Shown here piece by piece: positions 16,178 to 24,143 of a DNA stretch of 35,947 bases. The stretch comes from an uncultured Agathobacter sp. (lineage in GTDB: Bacteria > Bacillota > Clostridia > Lachnospirales > Lachnospiraceae). A program made the position numbers and the translations under genes. Position 1 is the first letter of the stretch; each line of letters begins with the position of its first letter. A model generated the notes under the pieces. The model had not been told where the DNA came from and ran no database searches. It was given only the letters and a program-made list of their open reading frames with translations. Where the stretch lies: contig CAJUND010000032.1 in the NCBI GenBank assembly GCA_910587655.1, forward strand, positions 1 to 35,947, written 5' to 3'.

Positions 16178-16203
16178 GACAAAATATACTGATATATTTT
16201 GTC
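16178..16203 (+). terminator. Rho-independent terminator after the carboxypeptidase
   Basis: A perfect 11-bp stem, GACAAAATATA (16178-16188) and TATATTTTGTC (16193-16203), with a CTGA loop, is followed by GGTTGTTTTTT. The A-rich upstream side may also allow termination of the convergent gene on the minus strand. Confidence 0.8.
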
Positions 16204-16231
16204 GGTTGTTTTTTATAAAGACATGATATAA

Positions 16232-16744
16232 TTACACGTCTTTTATCAGACTATTCAATAAGACTATTAACTGATTTTTGTTATTTGTGTAAATTATCAG
16301 ACCATTTGATGTTTCAAGGATGGTAAGGAATTTTCCCTGGAACGTTACGGATTCCTGAAGCAGATGCGAAATGTAGGAACACATATGCGGCGCCGCAGAA
16401 ATAAAAACCGGCTCCACATCATCCATGGGATCAACCGTAACATCCGCCTGCCGGAACGCACGGGAAATTTCCTGCTCCTGGTCAAACTGGTCCATGGTTT
16501 TGTTGACGATGAAATATCCAAGCTCATCCTTCGGCATGTCCAGTGCCTTGATGGCGCGCTGGACCTGCTTGTTTAAAGCGTCGGACGCCGGATAGAGCGA
16601 TTCAAAATAATTCATAAAATCGGCTGCGGATTTGAAATGGCGGTTTGCACCGCTCTGCAGTACTTCCGTGGTCAGTATTCGTTTGATAATTCCCTCGCAG
16701 GTTTCGCGTGACGGATTTTTACGGATTCGTCCTGTATCTTCCAT
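16232..16744 (-). CDS. Conserved-looking protein of unknown function
   Basis: This is a 170-residue soluble protein without signal peptide or membrane helix. The N-terminal half is helical (SRETCEGIIKRILTTEVLQSGANRHFKSAADFMNYFESLYPASDALNKQVQRAIKALDMPKDE, described here only as a pattern of amphipathic helices at about 15-75). The C-terminal half (about 110-170) has a beta-alpha pattern ending ILETSNGLIIYTNNKNQLIVLLNSL. ATG 16744 is chosen because GGAGG lies 8 nt upstream. I do not recognise a family. The arrangement of helical domain plus small sandwich domain could suit a regulator, but no clear DNA-binding motif is seen. Confidence 0.65.
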   Translation of the reverse strand: MEDTGRIRKNPSRETCEGIIKRILTTEVLQSGANRHFKSAADFMNYFESLYPASDALNKQVQRAIKALDMPKDELGYFIVNKTMDQFDQEQEISRAFRQADVTVDPMDDVEPVFISAAPHMCSYISHLLQESVTFQGKFLTILETSNGLIIYTNNKNQLIVLLNSLIKDV

Positions 16745-16850
16745 TATATAGACCTCCATTGAACAGTAAATTAGACAATAAAGACGATAAATCATGTCGT
16801 GTTTACATTATATGACATGGTTCGACAGCATGCAAGAGTAAAATACCTAA

Positions 16851-17100
16851 TAGTTCAGCCCGCACTGCCGGATGTTAGGACGGCGTGGGCTGGACTTCTG
16901 CCATGAAAGAGTAACTGTTCAGCCCGCGCCATTCGCAAAGCCGCAGCTACGCTGCTTTCCCGCTGCTGGCGCAGCTAACTTTGCTCATTATCGGGCGCTC
17001 TGCTCATAGCTGACTGAATGTACTCATTCATGCCAGCATGATTCGTCCATCCAGTCAGCTATGGCTGAACTGTTTCATGAAAAACTTGGCAGCTGCCGGA
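16851..17100. repeat. Structured intergenic element with nested inverted repeats
   Basis: A GC-rich stretch lies in otherwise AT-rich intergenic DNA. It contains CATAGCTGACTG (17005-17016) with CAGTCAGCTATG (17052-17063), and an enclosing pair GTTCAGCC (16917-16924) with GGCTGAAC (17063-17070). A third hairpin pairs AGCCCGC...GCCG (16858-16870) with CGGCGTGGGCT (16881-16891). TGCCA near 16899 and TGGCA near 17088 extend the outer symmetry. Several short GCAGC/GCTGC repeats fill the middle. No protein is encoded. It resembles dispersed palindromic elements of Lachnospiraceae intergenic regions, but copies elsewhere cannot be checked here. Confidence 0.55.
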
Positions 17101-17173
17101 AATAATTGACGAAACGCCAAAAAGGGCGTAAAATATGAAGTAACTTACCACTAAAATATTTATGGAGCGGAAA

Positions 17174-17803
17174 ATGTCAACGAATGGTAAAAAATCAAGA
17201 ATGGCAGAAGAAACTCTGCAGATACTGAAAAAGTTTATAGATGAAAAAGGCGGCATTGTGAAAAAAGAAGAATTTGCCGCCCTTGCCGTGGACTACCGCA
17301 GGATTCTGGAATTTGTGGAATCGGGGGATTTAATCCGGATTAAGAACGGTTATTATACAGACCGGATTGACCGGTTTTCGGAGAATGAGCTGATTGCCCG
17401 TCTGTTTCCTGACACCCGTCTCTGCATGGAGAGTGCGCTTTACGCATATGGATACATTTCCCAGAAGCCGTATGCCTGGCATCTTGCGGTAGATAAAAAT
17501 ACCTCAAAGTCCCGTTTTAAAATGGATTACCCGAAGGTAATTCCCTATTATACCGAGCCTGATGTACTGGAGCTTGGTTCTGCAACGATTGAAATGGACG
17601 GGATTACCCACCAGATTTATGACAGGGAGCGCACCATCTGCGACTGCCTGAAATACGAAGGAAAGATGGAGCATGAAGTCTTTAAGGAAGGCATCCAGTC
17701 ATACATAAGGGATGATGAAAAAGACATTTCCGTCCTGATGGGATATGCCAGGGAGCGGAAAGTCGTAAGCAAGGTACAGAGCCTGATTGGAGTGTGGCTG
17801 TAA
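17174..17803 (+). CDS. AbiEi-like protein
   Basis: This 209-residue protein has the AbiEi layout: an N-terminal winged helix (about 8-60, ending LIRIKNGYYTD) and a C-terminal domain with RLCMESALYAYGYI, IPYYTEPDVLELGSATIE and the family motif YDRERTICDCLK (compare YDRERCICDLIS in the second AbiE module at 32774-33367). In classical AbiE this protein represses the operon and neutralises the AbiEii toxin. ATG 17174 has GGAGCGG 4-6 nt upstream; an ATG at 17162 lies within that site. The stop overlaps the next gene (TAATG), so the two are co-translated. The partner appears catalytically dead, so an antitoxin role is uncertain. Confidence 0.8.
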   Translation: MSTNGKKSRMAEETLQILKKFIDEKGGIVKKEEFAALAVDYRRILEFVESGDLIRIKNGYYTDRIDRFSENELIARLFPDTRLCMESALYAYGYISQKPYAWHLAVDKNTSKSRFKMDYPKVIPYYTEPDVLELGSATIEMDGITHQIYDRERTICDCLKYEGKMEHEVFKEGIQSYIRDDEKDISVLMGYARERKVVSKVQSLIGVWL

Positions 17804-18711
17804 TGAAGCTGGTCTGTGACGCAAAGGAACTTAAGGAAAGAAGTGAAGAGCTGGATATTCCTTTTGCGGACCTGCTGCGGGGATATGTACTGGAAGATAT
17901 GATGCTGCGTGTCAGTACATCTTCCTATAAAGATTATCTGTGGCTGGAAACCTACCCGGTTCTGGGAGAGGAAGTTTACAGGGGGCGTTCGGAGCGGAGA
18001 ATCCATTTTCTGTACCAGGAAAGTGAGCGCGTGCTTCCTCCGGAAAAACTGCAGCCGGGACAAAAACTGTCCGCGAATCTTGCCGGCCAGATGATTACAG
18101 ATATTTTTGCAAAAGAGAATAAACAGGAGGTTGCCTGGGATGGAAAGGTGTCTGAACAGGCGGAGCATGTGATTCTCCAGCTGAATGCGGTATACCATGA
18201 GATGCAGGTTCCGCTTACCCTTGTGGTGACACGTCTGCGTACGGCAGAACAGAGACCTGCAGTCAGGGAAGAGGGACTTGTGGTGATTCCCGGGAAGCAG
18301 ATTTCCTATCTCGTCTATGCACCGGAAAACCAGCTGGGCAGAAATATTTTTTCCATGATAGAGAAGCTGGAACTGATTGGCGACATGAAGTGTTATTTTG
18401 ATACCTACCAGATCCTGACAACCCAGTCCTTCGGAGGGCGGTATATTCTGGACGAGCTGACAGCCCTGACGGAAAAAACCCCGAAACTGAAAACAGAACA
18501 GCGGATTGAGCTGCTTGCAGGATACCGGAGTTATGCGTATATGAGAAAACGGTGGGAAAAATACCTGCGAAATCATAAGCAGCCGCAGGTGCCATGGGAG
18601 GAAGCGCTGGATCTGATACTTACCTTTATCCGTCCGCTCTGGCACTGCCTCTGCTGCAATGAGATTTTCTTTGACGACTGGATGCCGGAGCTTGGAAGGT
18701 TCCTTGGATAA
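17803..18711 (+). CDS. AbiEii-like protein lacking nucleotidyltransferase catalytic residues
   Basis: This 302-residue protein aligns along its length with the intact AbiEii at 31917-32777. FMERFLERISVSDYHDHFIL corresponds to VLEDMMLRVSTSSYKDYLWL; YNAETLLAEKIQTII to YAPENQLGRNIFSMI; RDYYDVHEIM to KCYFDTYQIL; and MAKMWERF to MRKRWEKY. The catalytic LKGGML becomes LETYPVL, the metal-binding MDID becomes RRIH, and the AEK lysine position becomes GRN. The frame is fully open and of normal length, so this looks like a retained pseudoenzyme and not a wreck. ATG 17803 overlaps the AbiEi-like stop; GGAG is upstream. Confidence 0.7.
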   Translation: MKLVCDAKELKERSEELDIPFADLLRGYVLEDMMLRVSTSSYKDYLWLETYPVLGEEVYRGRSERRIHFLYQESERVLPPEKLQPGQKLSANLAGQMITDIFAKENKQEVAWDGKVSEQAEHVILQLNAVYHEMQVPLTLVVTRLRTAEQRPAVREEGLVVIPGKQISYLVYAPENQLGRNIFSMIEKLELIGDMKCYFDTYQILTTQSFGGRYILDELTALTEKTPKLKTEQRIELLAGYRSYAYMRKRWEKYLRNHKQPQVPWEEALDLILTFIRPLWHCLCCNEIFFDDWMPELGRFLG

Positions 18712-18757
18712 AACAGGAGCCAGGATGTTGTACATAAAATACCGGAAGTGAGAAAAA

Positions 18758-20158
18758 ATGCTTGAGAAACGTTTATACCAGCATGCGCAGTCGGATATTT
18801 ACCCTTTTCACATGCCGGGGCACAAACGGCGGCTTACCATGGCAAATCCGTTTGAAGCGGATATTACAGAAATTGAAGGGTTTGACAATCTGCACCACGC
18901 AGCCGGCATCTTAAAAGAAGCACAGGAGCAGGCAGCGCGGCTGTATGGTTCGCAGTATGCATATTACCTGGTAAACGGAAGTACCTGCGGAATACTTGCA
19001 GCAGTCAGTGCGGCAGTGTCCCGCGGAGGGAAAATACTCGTGGCGCGTAACAGTCACAGGGCAGTATACAATGCCATCTGCCTCCGTCAGCTGAAACCGG
19101 AATATGTTTATCCACAGTTCACAAATTCCGGTCTACAGGGGCAGGTAACAGCCTCACAGATTGAGAAAATACTTGAGCAGGATGAAGAAATTGAAGCCGT
19201 TTTAGTGACATCCCCGACATATGATGGTGTCGTGTCTGATATAAAAAAAATCGCAGACACTGTTCACAGCCATAAAATACCATTAATTGTGGATGAAGCT
19301 CACGGAGCGCATTTTGGTTTTTATCCGTCGTTTCCGGAAAATGCGACCAAGCTGGGTGCAGACCTTGTAATCATGAGCACACACAAGACACTGCCCGCCT
19401 TTACACAGACAGCACTGCTTCACCTGTGTTCCGAAAGGGTGGACCGGACGGAGATAGAACGATATTTGTCAATCTATGAAACCAGTTCGCCGTCGTATAT
19501 TCTGATGGCTGGCATAAACCGGTGCATGTGCATGATTGAGAAGGACGGTGAATTTTACTTTAAGGAGTACGATAAGAACCTGAAAGCCTTTTACCGTTCG
19601 GTCAGCGACCTTAAAAATCTTCATGTGATTACACGGGAGGATTTTACAAAGAAAGAAGCATGGGATATTGATACCGGAAAGATTCTGACAGGGACTGGCG
19701 GATACGTGACGGGGGCTGCCTTAAAGGAGATGCTTCTGTGCCGGTACAGGTTACAGACAGAAATGGCGTGTGGTAATTATGTTACAGCCATGACTTCCAT
19801 TCTGGATGAGCCGTCAGGATTTGAACGGTTATCACATGCGCTTCATGAACTGGATGAAGAACTGGCGGATAAAGAAAAAATTCCTGTAATTACCCCGGAG
19901 GAGATTTACCGGAGCCCCCGGAAGGTTTTAGAACCGTCTGAGGCCGGAGAGGCAGCACGGGAGGAAGTTTTATTGACAGAAGCCTGCGGAAATATTGCAG
20001 CGGACGAGATTCACCTGTATCCGCCGGGAATCCCGGTGATTGTTCCGGGTGAACAGCTGGATGCGCAGCTGGTTGAAACCATCGAACGCTGTCTGGCACA
20101 AGGACTGGAAGTGGAAGGTTTGTCAGAACAGATGCGCATAAACATTGTGAAAATGTAA
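18758..20158 (+). CDS. Orn/Lys/Arg decarboxylase-family PLP enzyme (YaaO/SpeA-like)
   Basis: This 466-residue fold-type I PLP enzyme is of the short Gram-positive form. Motifs are PFHMPGHKRR near the N-terminus, YYLVNGSTCGILAAV, ARNSHRAVYNA, VTSPTYDGVVSDI, VDEAHGAHFGF (Asp-x-Ala-His pairing with the PLP ring) and STHKTLPAFTQ with the Schiff-base Lys. The enzyme should decarboxylate arginine, lysine or ornithine to a polyamine precursor; the substrate cannot be told from sequence. It starts the cluster that matches the Bacillus yaaO-tmk-yaaQ-yaaR-holB-yaaT-yabA-yabB region. The C-terminal domain (about 380-466) is complete. Confidence 0.9.
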   Translation: MLEKRLYQHAQSDIYPFHMPGHKRRLTMANPFEADITEIEGFDNLHHAAGILKEAQEQAARLYGSQYAYYLVNGSTCGILAAVSAAVSRGGKILVARNSHRAVYNAICLRQLKPEYVYPQFTNSGLQGQVTASQIEKILEQDEEIEAVLVTSPTYDGVVSDIKKIADTVHSHKIPLIVDEAHGAHFGFYPSFPENATKLGADLVIMSTHKTLPAFTQTALLHLCSERVDRTEIERYLSIYETSSPSYILMAGINRCMCMIEKDGEFYFKEYDKNLKAFYRSVSDLKNLHVITREDFTKKEAWDIDTGKILTGTGGYVTGAALKEMLLCRYRLQTEMACGNYVTAMTSILDEPSGFERLSHALHELDEELADKEKIPVITPEEIYRSPRKVLEPSEAGEAAREEVLLTEACGNIAADEIHLYPPGIPVIVPGEQLDAQLVETIERCLAQGLEVEGLSEQMRINIVKM

Positions 20159-20189
20159 GGAATATATTATACTAAAGGTAGGCAGGAAA

Positions 20190-20783
20190 ATGGGCAGGAT
20201 CTATTGTATCATGGGAAAAAGTTCTTCCGGTAAGGACAGTATTTACCAGAAGGTCATGGAAGCGGGGATACCGGGACTGGAGCGTATCATCCCCTATACC
20301 ACCCGCCCGCTGCGGGCAGATGAAACCGATGGAAAACAATACCATTTCTGTGAAGAACAAAAAATGAAAGAACTAAAAGCATCAGGACGTATCATAGAAC
20401 TGCGTACCTACCAGACGGTGTATGGGGAATGGAATTACTTTACGGTTGATGACGGACAGCTGCATCTTGCCGACACAAGCTATCTGTATATTATAACATT
20501 AGAAGGGTATCTTAAAATACGAAAGTACTTTGGAAATGAGCGGGTTGTGCCGATTTATATAGAAGTAGAGGATGGTGAACGTCTGATTCGTGCCATTGAA
20601 CGTGAAAAACAGCAGAAAAAGCCGCGATATGATGAAATGTGCCGCCGCTATCTCGCTGACGCGGCAGATTTTTCGGAAGAAAAGCTTGCAGAAGCGGAAA
20701 TAAAAAAGCGGTTTATAAACAGCAGTATGGCAAATACCATCCAGGAAATTATAACATATATAACAGATGATATGACCAGGTGA
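20190..20783 (+). CDS. Guanylate kinase-like P-loop kinase
   Basis: This 197-residue protein has an N-terminal P-loop, GKSSSGKDS (about 9-17), and the GMP kinase-type segment IIPYTTRPLRADETDGKQYHF. A lid region (REKQQKKPRYDEMCRRYLADA) and a C-terminal helix complete the fold. It occupies the place of tmk (thymidylate kinase) in the equivalent Bacillus cluster, but the TTRP-x-R-x-E-DG-YHF pattern is of guanylate kinases. It may be a second nucleotide kinase; the canonical gmk would be elsewhere. The gene starts 31 nt after the decarboxylase with AGGCAGG upstream. Confidence 0.85.
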   Translation: MGRIYCIMGKSSSGKDSIYQKVMEAGIPGLERIIPYTTRPLRADETDGKQYHFCEEQKMKELKASGRIIELRTYQTVYGEWNYFTVDDGQLHLADTSYLYIITLEGYLKIRKYFGNERVVPIYIEVEDGERLIRAIEREKQQKKPRYDEMCRRYLADAADFSEEKLAEAEIKKRFINSSMANTIQEIITYITDDMTR

Positions 20784-20791
20784 GGTGTGTT

Positions 20792-21232
20792 ATGGCAATA
20801 AAAGTAAATGATATCAGTCAGTTAAATCAGGTGCCGGAAGCGGCAAAGACAGTGGAGGGGGACGGCTCCTTCAAGTTTACACTGGCAAGCGCTATAACAG
20901 ATGCGGATTTGCAGGCAAGGGTGGATGCACTGTTAAATGATATCACAGCACAGGGAAACCGGATTGCTGAACATATGGATATCCGGGATATGAAAAAATA
21001 CCGCGGGCTGATTAAGGACTTTTTAAATGAAGTGGTTTACCGCTCCCATAAATTTTCCAGGGAGAATTTTCTGGACCGAAGGGGACGCCACCGTGTTTAC
21101 GGAATTATCCGGCTGATTGACAAAAACCTGGATGAGTTGGCAGGAGAACTGGTGGAAGATGAGAAGGACCATATTTCCATTCTGGACCGGATTGGTGAGA
21201 TTAAAGGATTGCTTCTGGATATCCTTACATAA
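20792..21232 (+). CDS. YaaR family protein (DUF327)
   Basis: This 146-residue helical protein shows the DUF327 pattern: FTLASAITDADLQARVDALLNDITAQGNRIAEHMDIRDMKKYRGLIKDFLNEVV (positions about 26-80, given as motif pieces FTLAS, DLQARVDALL and MDIRDMKKYR), then SHKFSRENFLDRRGRHRVYGIIRLIDKNLDEL. Its role is unknown; it lies between tmk and holB in Bacillus. ATG 20792 with GAGG upstream is preferred over GTG 20780. It is followed closely by holB. Confidence 0.88.
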   Translation: MAIKVNDISQLNQVPEAAKTVEGDGSFKFTLASAITDADLQARVDALLNDITAQGNRIAEHMDIRDMKKYRGLIKDFLNEVVYRSHKFSRENFLDRRGRHRVYGIIRLIDKNLDELAGELVEDEKDHISILDRIGEIKGLLLDILT

Positions 21233-21258
21233 CATATTATAAAAGGGGGAGGATAATT

Positions 21259-22245
21259 ATGGCAGGTTTTAAAGAGATTCTTGGACATGAACAGATCATT
21301 GAGCATTTGCAGAATGCAATTGCCCTTGATAAAGTATCCCATGCCTACATATTTAACGGGCCGGACTTTTCTGGAAAAATGATGCTGGCGGACGCTTTTG
21401 CCATGTCCTTACAATGTGAAGGAGACGATAAGCCATGTCTTAATTGTCGTTCCTGCAAACAGGCAGCCGACCGGAACCAGCCGGATATCATCTATGTGTC
21501 CCATGAAAAGCCGAACACCATCGGGGTGGATGACATTCGTACCCAGGTAAATAATGATATTGGGATTAAGCCGTACAGCAGCCGCTACAAGGTTTATATT
21601 ATAGATGAAGCGGAAAAAATGAACCAGCAGGCGCAGAACGCCCTTTTAAAAACGATTGAGGAGCCGCCTGCTTACGCGGTGATTTTGCTTTTAACCACCA
21701 ATGCGGACCGGTTTCTGCCAACCATTCTTTCACGCTGTATCCGCTTAAACCTTAAGTCGGTGAAAGAAGCGGAGATTAAAAAGTACCTGATGCGCGAGTA
21801 CCAGATACCGGATTACCAGGCGGACGTGTGCGCCGCTTTTTCGCAGGGAAATGTGGGCAAGGCAGTGCAGCTTGCATCCTCTGAGGAATTTGGTGATTTA
21901 AAAGCCGACGTACTGCAGCTGATGAAACGTGTAAACGACATTGACCTTTATGAAATGGGGGCAGCAGTCAAACAGATTTCAGATTATAAACTTTCCGTAA
22001 ATGATTATTTTGACCTGATGATGATCTGGTTCCGGGACGTGTTATATATGAAAGCAACCAATGATGTAAACGGCCTGATCTTTAAGGATGAGGTTTATGA
22101 CATAAAAAAACAGGCAGCAAAGAGATCTTATCAGGGAATCGAAAAGATATTAAAAGCACTTGAAACAGCAAAGGTGCGGATTTCAGCAAATGTAAACTTT
22201 GACTTGGTGATTGAACTGCTGCTTTTGACGATTAAGGAGAATTAG
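21259..22245 (+). CDS. holB: DNA polymerase III delta-prime subunit
   Basis: This 328-residue AAA+ clamp-loader subunit opens the sliding clamp with the tau/gamma and delta subunits. Visible features: ILGHEQIIEHLQNAI at the start; a diverged P-loop (NGPDFSGKMMLA); four Cys of a zinc module (CEGDDKPCLNCRSC); the IDEAEKMNQQAQNALLKTIEEPP segment; and LPTILSRCIRLNLK with the SRC motif. A GGGGGAGG site precedes ATG 21259. The position next to yaaR and ricT supports the assignment. Confidence 0.93.
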   Translation: MAGFKEILGHEQIIEHLQNAIALDKVSHAYIFNGPDFSGKMMLADAFAMSLQCEGDDKPCLNCRSCKQAADRNQPDIIYVSHEKPNTIGVDDIRTQVNNDIGIKPYSSRYKVYIIDEAEKMNQQAQNALLKTIEEPPAYAVILLLTTNADRFLPTILSRCIRLNLKSVKEAEIKKYLMREYQIPDYQADVCAAFSQGNVGKAVQLASSEEFGDLKADVLQLMKRVNDIDLYEMGAAVKQISDYKLSVNDYFDLMMIWFRDVLYMKATNDVNGLIFKDEVYDIKKQAAKRSYQGIEKILKALETAKVRISANVNFDLVIELLLLTIKEN

Positions 22246-22246
22246 A

Positions 22247-23392
22247 ATGATAAAAGTAGTAGGTATACGCTTCCAGCGGGCAGGAAAAATATATTATTTT
22301 GACCCGCTGGATTATGAGCTGGAAACAGCCATGCATGTAATTGTGGAAACCGCGCGCGGAGTGGAAATGGGCACGGTGCTTATTCCGCCGAAGGAGATTG
22401 AGGATGACAAAGTGGTCCAGCCCCTGAAGCCGGTTATCCGTGTGGCAACGGATGAGGATGAGAAGGTGATGGAACGCAATAAGGAGCGTGAAGCCGAAGC
22501 ATTTGTCATCTGTAAGGAAAAGATTGCAAAGCACGGACTGGAAATGAAGCTCGTTGCAGCAGAGTATACGTTTGACAGCAATAAGCTTCTGTTTTACTTT
22601 ACGGCGGACGGCAGAATCGACTTCCGCGAACTGGTAAAGGACCTGGCGTCGGTGTTCCGGACAAGGATTGAGCTTCGCCAGATTGGTGTCCGCGACGAGA
22701 CAAAAATGCTCGGCGGAATCGGCATCTGCGGACGGGAACTGTGCTGCAAGTCCTACCTGACCGATTTTATTCCGGTATCCATCAAAATGGCAAAGGAGCA
22801 GAACCTGTCCCTGAACCCGACGAAGATTTCCGGCGTCTGCGGCAGGCTGATGTGCTGCCTGAAAAATGAGCAGGAAACCTACGAATACTTAAACAGCCGC
22901 CTGCCTGCAGTGGGTGATACGGTAACCACACCGACCGGGCTTCATGGCGTGGTTTCAGGAATAAACGTCCTGCGCCAGATTGTGAAGGTGGTCGTGGATA
23001 ACGGGGAAGAGAAGGAACTGCAGGAATATTCTGTGGACGACCTTCGTTTTACCCCGCGTCACCGCAAGAGCATCAAGCTGACCGAAGAGGAATTAAAGGA
23101 ACTGGAAGGTCTGGAGGATGCCCATGAAGTGGCAATGGACACGCCGGAGCAGGAAAATCAGGGGAATAACCGTCCAAAAAGAAATTCCCGTGAGGAAAAC
23201 AGGGACTACAGCCGTAAGGAACGTGATAACCGCCGGGACAAAAAGCCTTACAACCGCCGGGAAAACAAAGATTATAACCGCGATGATTCCGGCCGCGGAT
23301 ATGGAAACGGCAGGGAGCGTAAGGAATACAAGGGACGCGGCAGGAAAAATTATGACAGAAAAAACAGCCAGAATGAATCAGACCGGAAATAA
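22247..23392 (+). CDS. ricT: PSP1-domain protein RicT (YaaT)
   Basis: This 381-residue protein has the PSP1 domain at about 1-270, with the Cys clusters GICGRELCCKS and GVCGRLMCCLKN that bind Fe-S clusters in the RicA-RicF-RicT complex. In Bacillus this complex promotes RNase Y-dependent mRNA processing, sporulation and biofilm control. The tail after about residue 290 (roughly 90 residues) is unusual: it is low-complexity, rich in Arg, Asn, Asp, Lys and Tyr with RRENKDYNRDD-type repeats, and may bind RNA. Bacillus YaaT is about 275 residues, so the tail is extra. The gene starts 1 nt after the holB stop. Confidence 0.92.
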   Translation: MIKVVGIRFQRAGKIYYFDPLDYELETAMHVIVETARGVEMGTVLIPPKEIEDDKVVQPLKPVIRVATDEDEKVMERNKEREAEAFVICKEKIAKHGLEMKLVAAEYTFDSNKLLFYFTADGRIDFRELVKDLASVFRTRIELRQIGVRDETKMLGGIGICGRELCCKSYLTDFIPVSIKMAKEQNLSLNPTKISGVCGRLMCCLKNEQETYEYLNSRLPAVGDTVTTPTGLHGVVSGINVLRQIVKVVVDNGEEKELQEYSVDDLRFTPRHRKSIKLTEEELKELEGLEDAHEVAMDTPEQENQGNNRPKRNSREENRDYSRKERDNRRDKKPYNRRENKDYNRDDSGRGYGNGRERKEYKGRGRKNYDRKNSQNESDRK

Positions 23393-24131
23393 ACCGGATG
23401 TGGTGGTTTACAGCCATGAGAGACTGGACGAGCTTCACCGGAACAACTATTATATTATCCAGGACAGGAAACGTTTCTGTTTTGGCATGGACGCCGTGCT
23501 GCTGTCCGGTTTTGCAAAGGCAAAGCCGGGTGAGCATTTGCTGGACCTGGGAACGGGAACCGGAATCATCCCGATTCTGATGGAGGCAAAAACGGACGGG
23601 GAACATTTTACCGGACTGGAAATCCAGCCGGAAAGTGCAGACATGGCAGCGCGCAGTGTGGCGTACAACCACCTGGAGGATAAAGTGGATATTGTTACCG
23701 GAGATATTAAAGATGCTTCAGACATATTTGGGGCATCTTCTTTTGATATCATCACCACCAACCCGCCATATATGATTGAACAGCACGGAATTGCAAATAA
23801 TTCCGATTGTAAAACCATCGCGCGGCATGAAATTCTCTGTAACCTGGATGATATCCTGCGTGAAAGCGCAAAAATTCTGAAGTCGGGCGGACGTTTTTAC
23901 ATGGTACACCGTCCGTTCCGCCTTGCGGAAATCCTTGGGAAAATGACGGAATACCGCATAGAGCCGAAACGGATGCGGCTTGTTTATCCGTTTGTGGACA
24001 AGGAACCGAATATGGTTCTGATCGAAGGGCTTCGCGGCGGGAAGCCGCGCATGACGGTAGAGAAGCCACTGATTGTGTATAAAGAGCCGGGGGTTTATAC
24101 GGAGGAGATTTATGACATATACGGGTATTGA
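23352..24131 (+). CDS. tRNA1(Val) (adenine-N6)-methyltransferase-like (TrmN6/YabB)
   Basis: This 259-residue SAM-dependent methyltransferase has DLGTGTGIIPILM (SAM loop), TGLEIQPESADMA (acidic loop), and the N6-adenine motif NPPYM (TTNPPYMIEQ). It should methylate adenine 37 of tRNA, as the Bacillus YabB relative in the same cluster is expected to do. ATG 23352 has AGGAAAA just upstream and overlaps the ricT 3' end by 41 nt, coupling translation. A longer frame back to 23118 is only open because it shadows the repeated ricT tail. Confidence 0.9.
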   Translation: MTEKTARMNQTGNKPDVVVYSHERLDELHRNNYYIIQDRKRFCFGMDAVLLSGFAKAKPGEHLLDLGTGTGIIPILMEAKTDGEHFTGLEIQPESADMAARSVAYNHLEDKVDIVTGDIKDASDIFGASSFDIITTNPPYMIEQHGIANNSDCKTIARHEILCNLDDILRESAKILKSGGRFYMVHRPFRLAEILGKMTEYRIEPKRMRLVYPFVDKEPNMVLIEGLRGGKPRMTVEKPLIVYKEPGVYTEEIYDIYGY

Positions 24132-24143
24132 TGGGGGTTTAAT

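Noticed and set aside
17617..18735. A 372-codon open frame on the minus strand
   Set aside because: It lies opposite the AbiEi/AbiEii-like genes, whose plus-strand translation aligns with the AbiE module at 31917-33367. The minus-strand translation is rich in Leu, Phe, His and Gln with no recognisable domain, as expected for an antisense shadow.
23118..23351. N-terminal extension of the TrmN6-like enzyme
   Set aside because: It is the alternative frame of the low-complexity ricT tail. The enzyme starts well at ATG 23352, with its own ribosome binding site.
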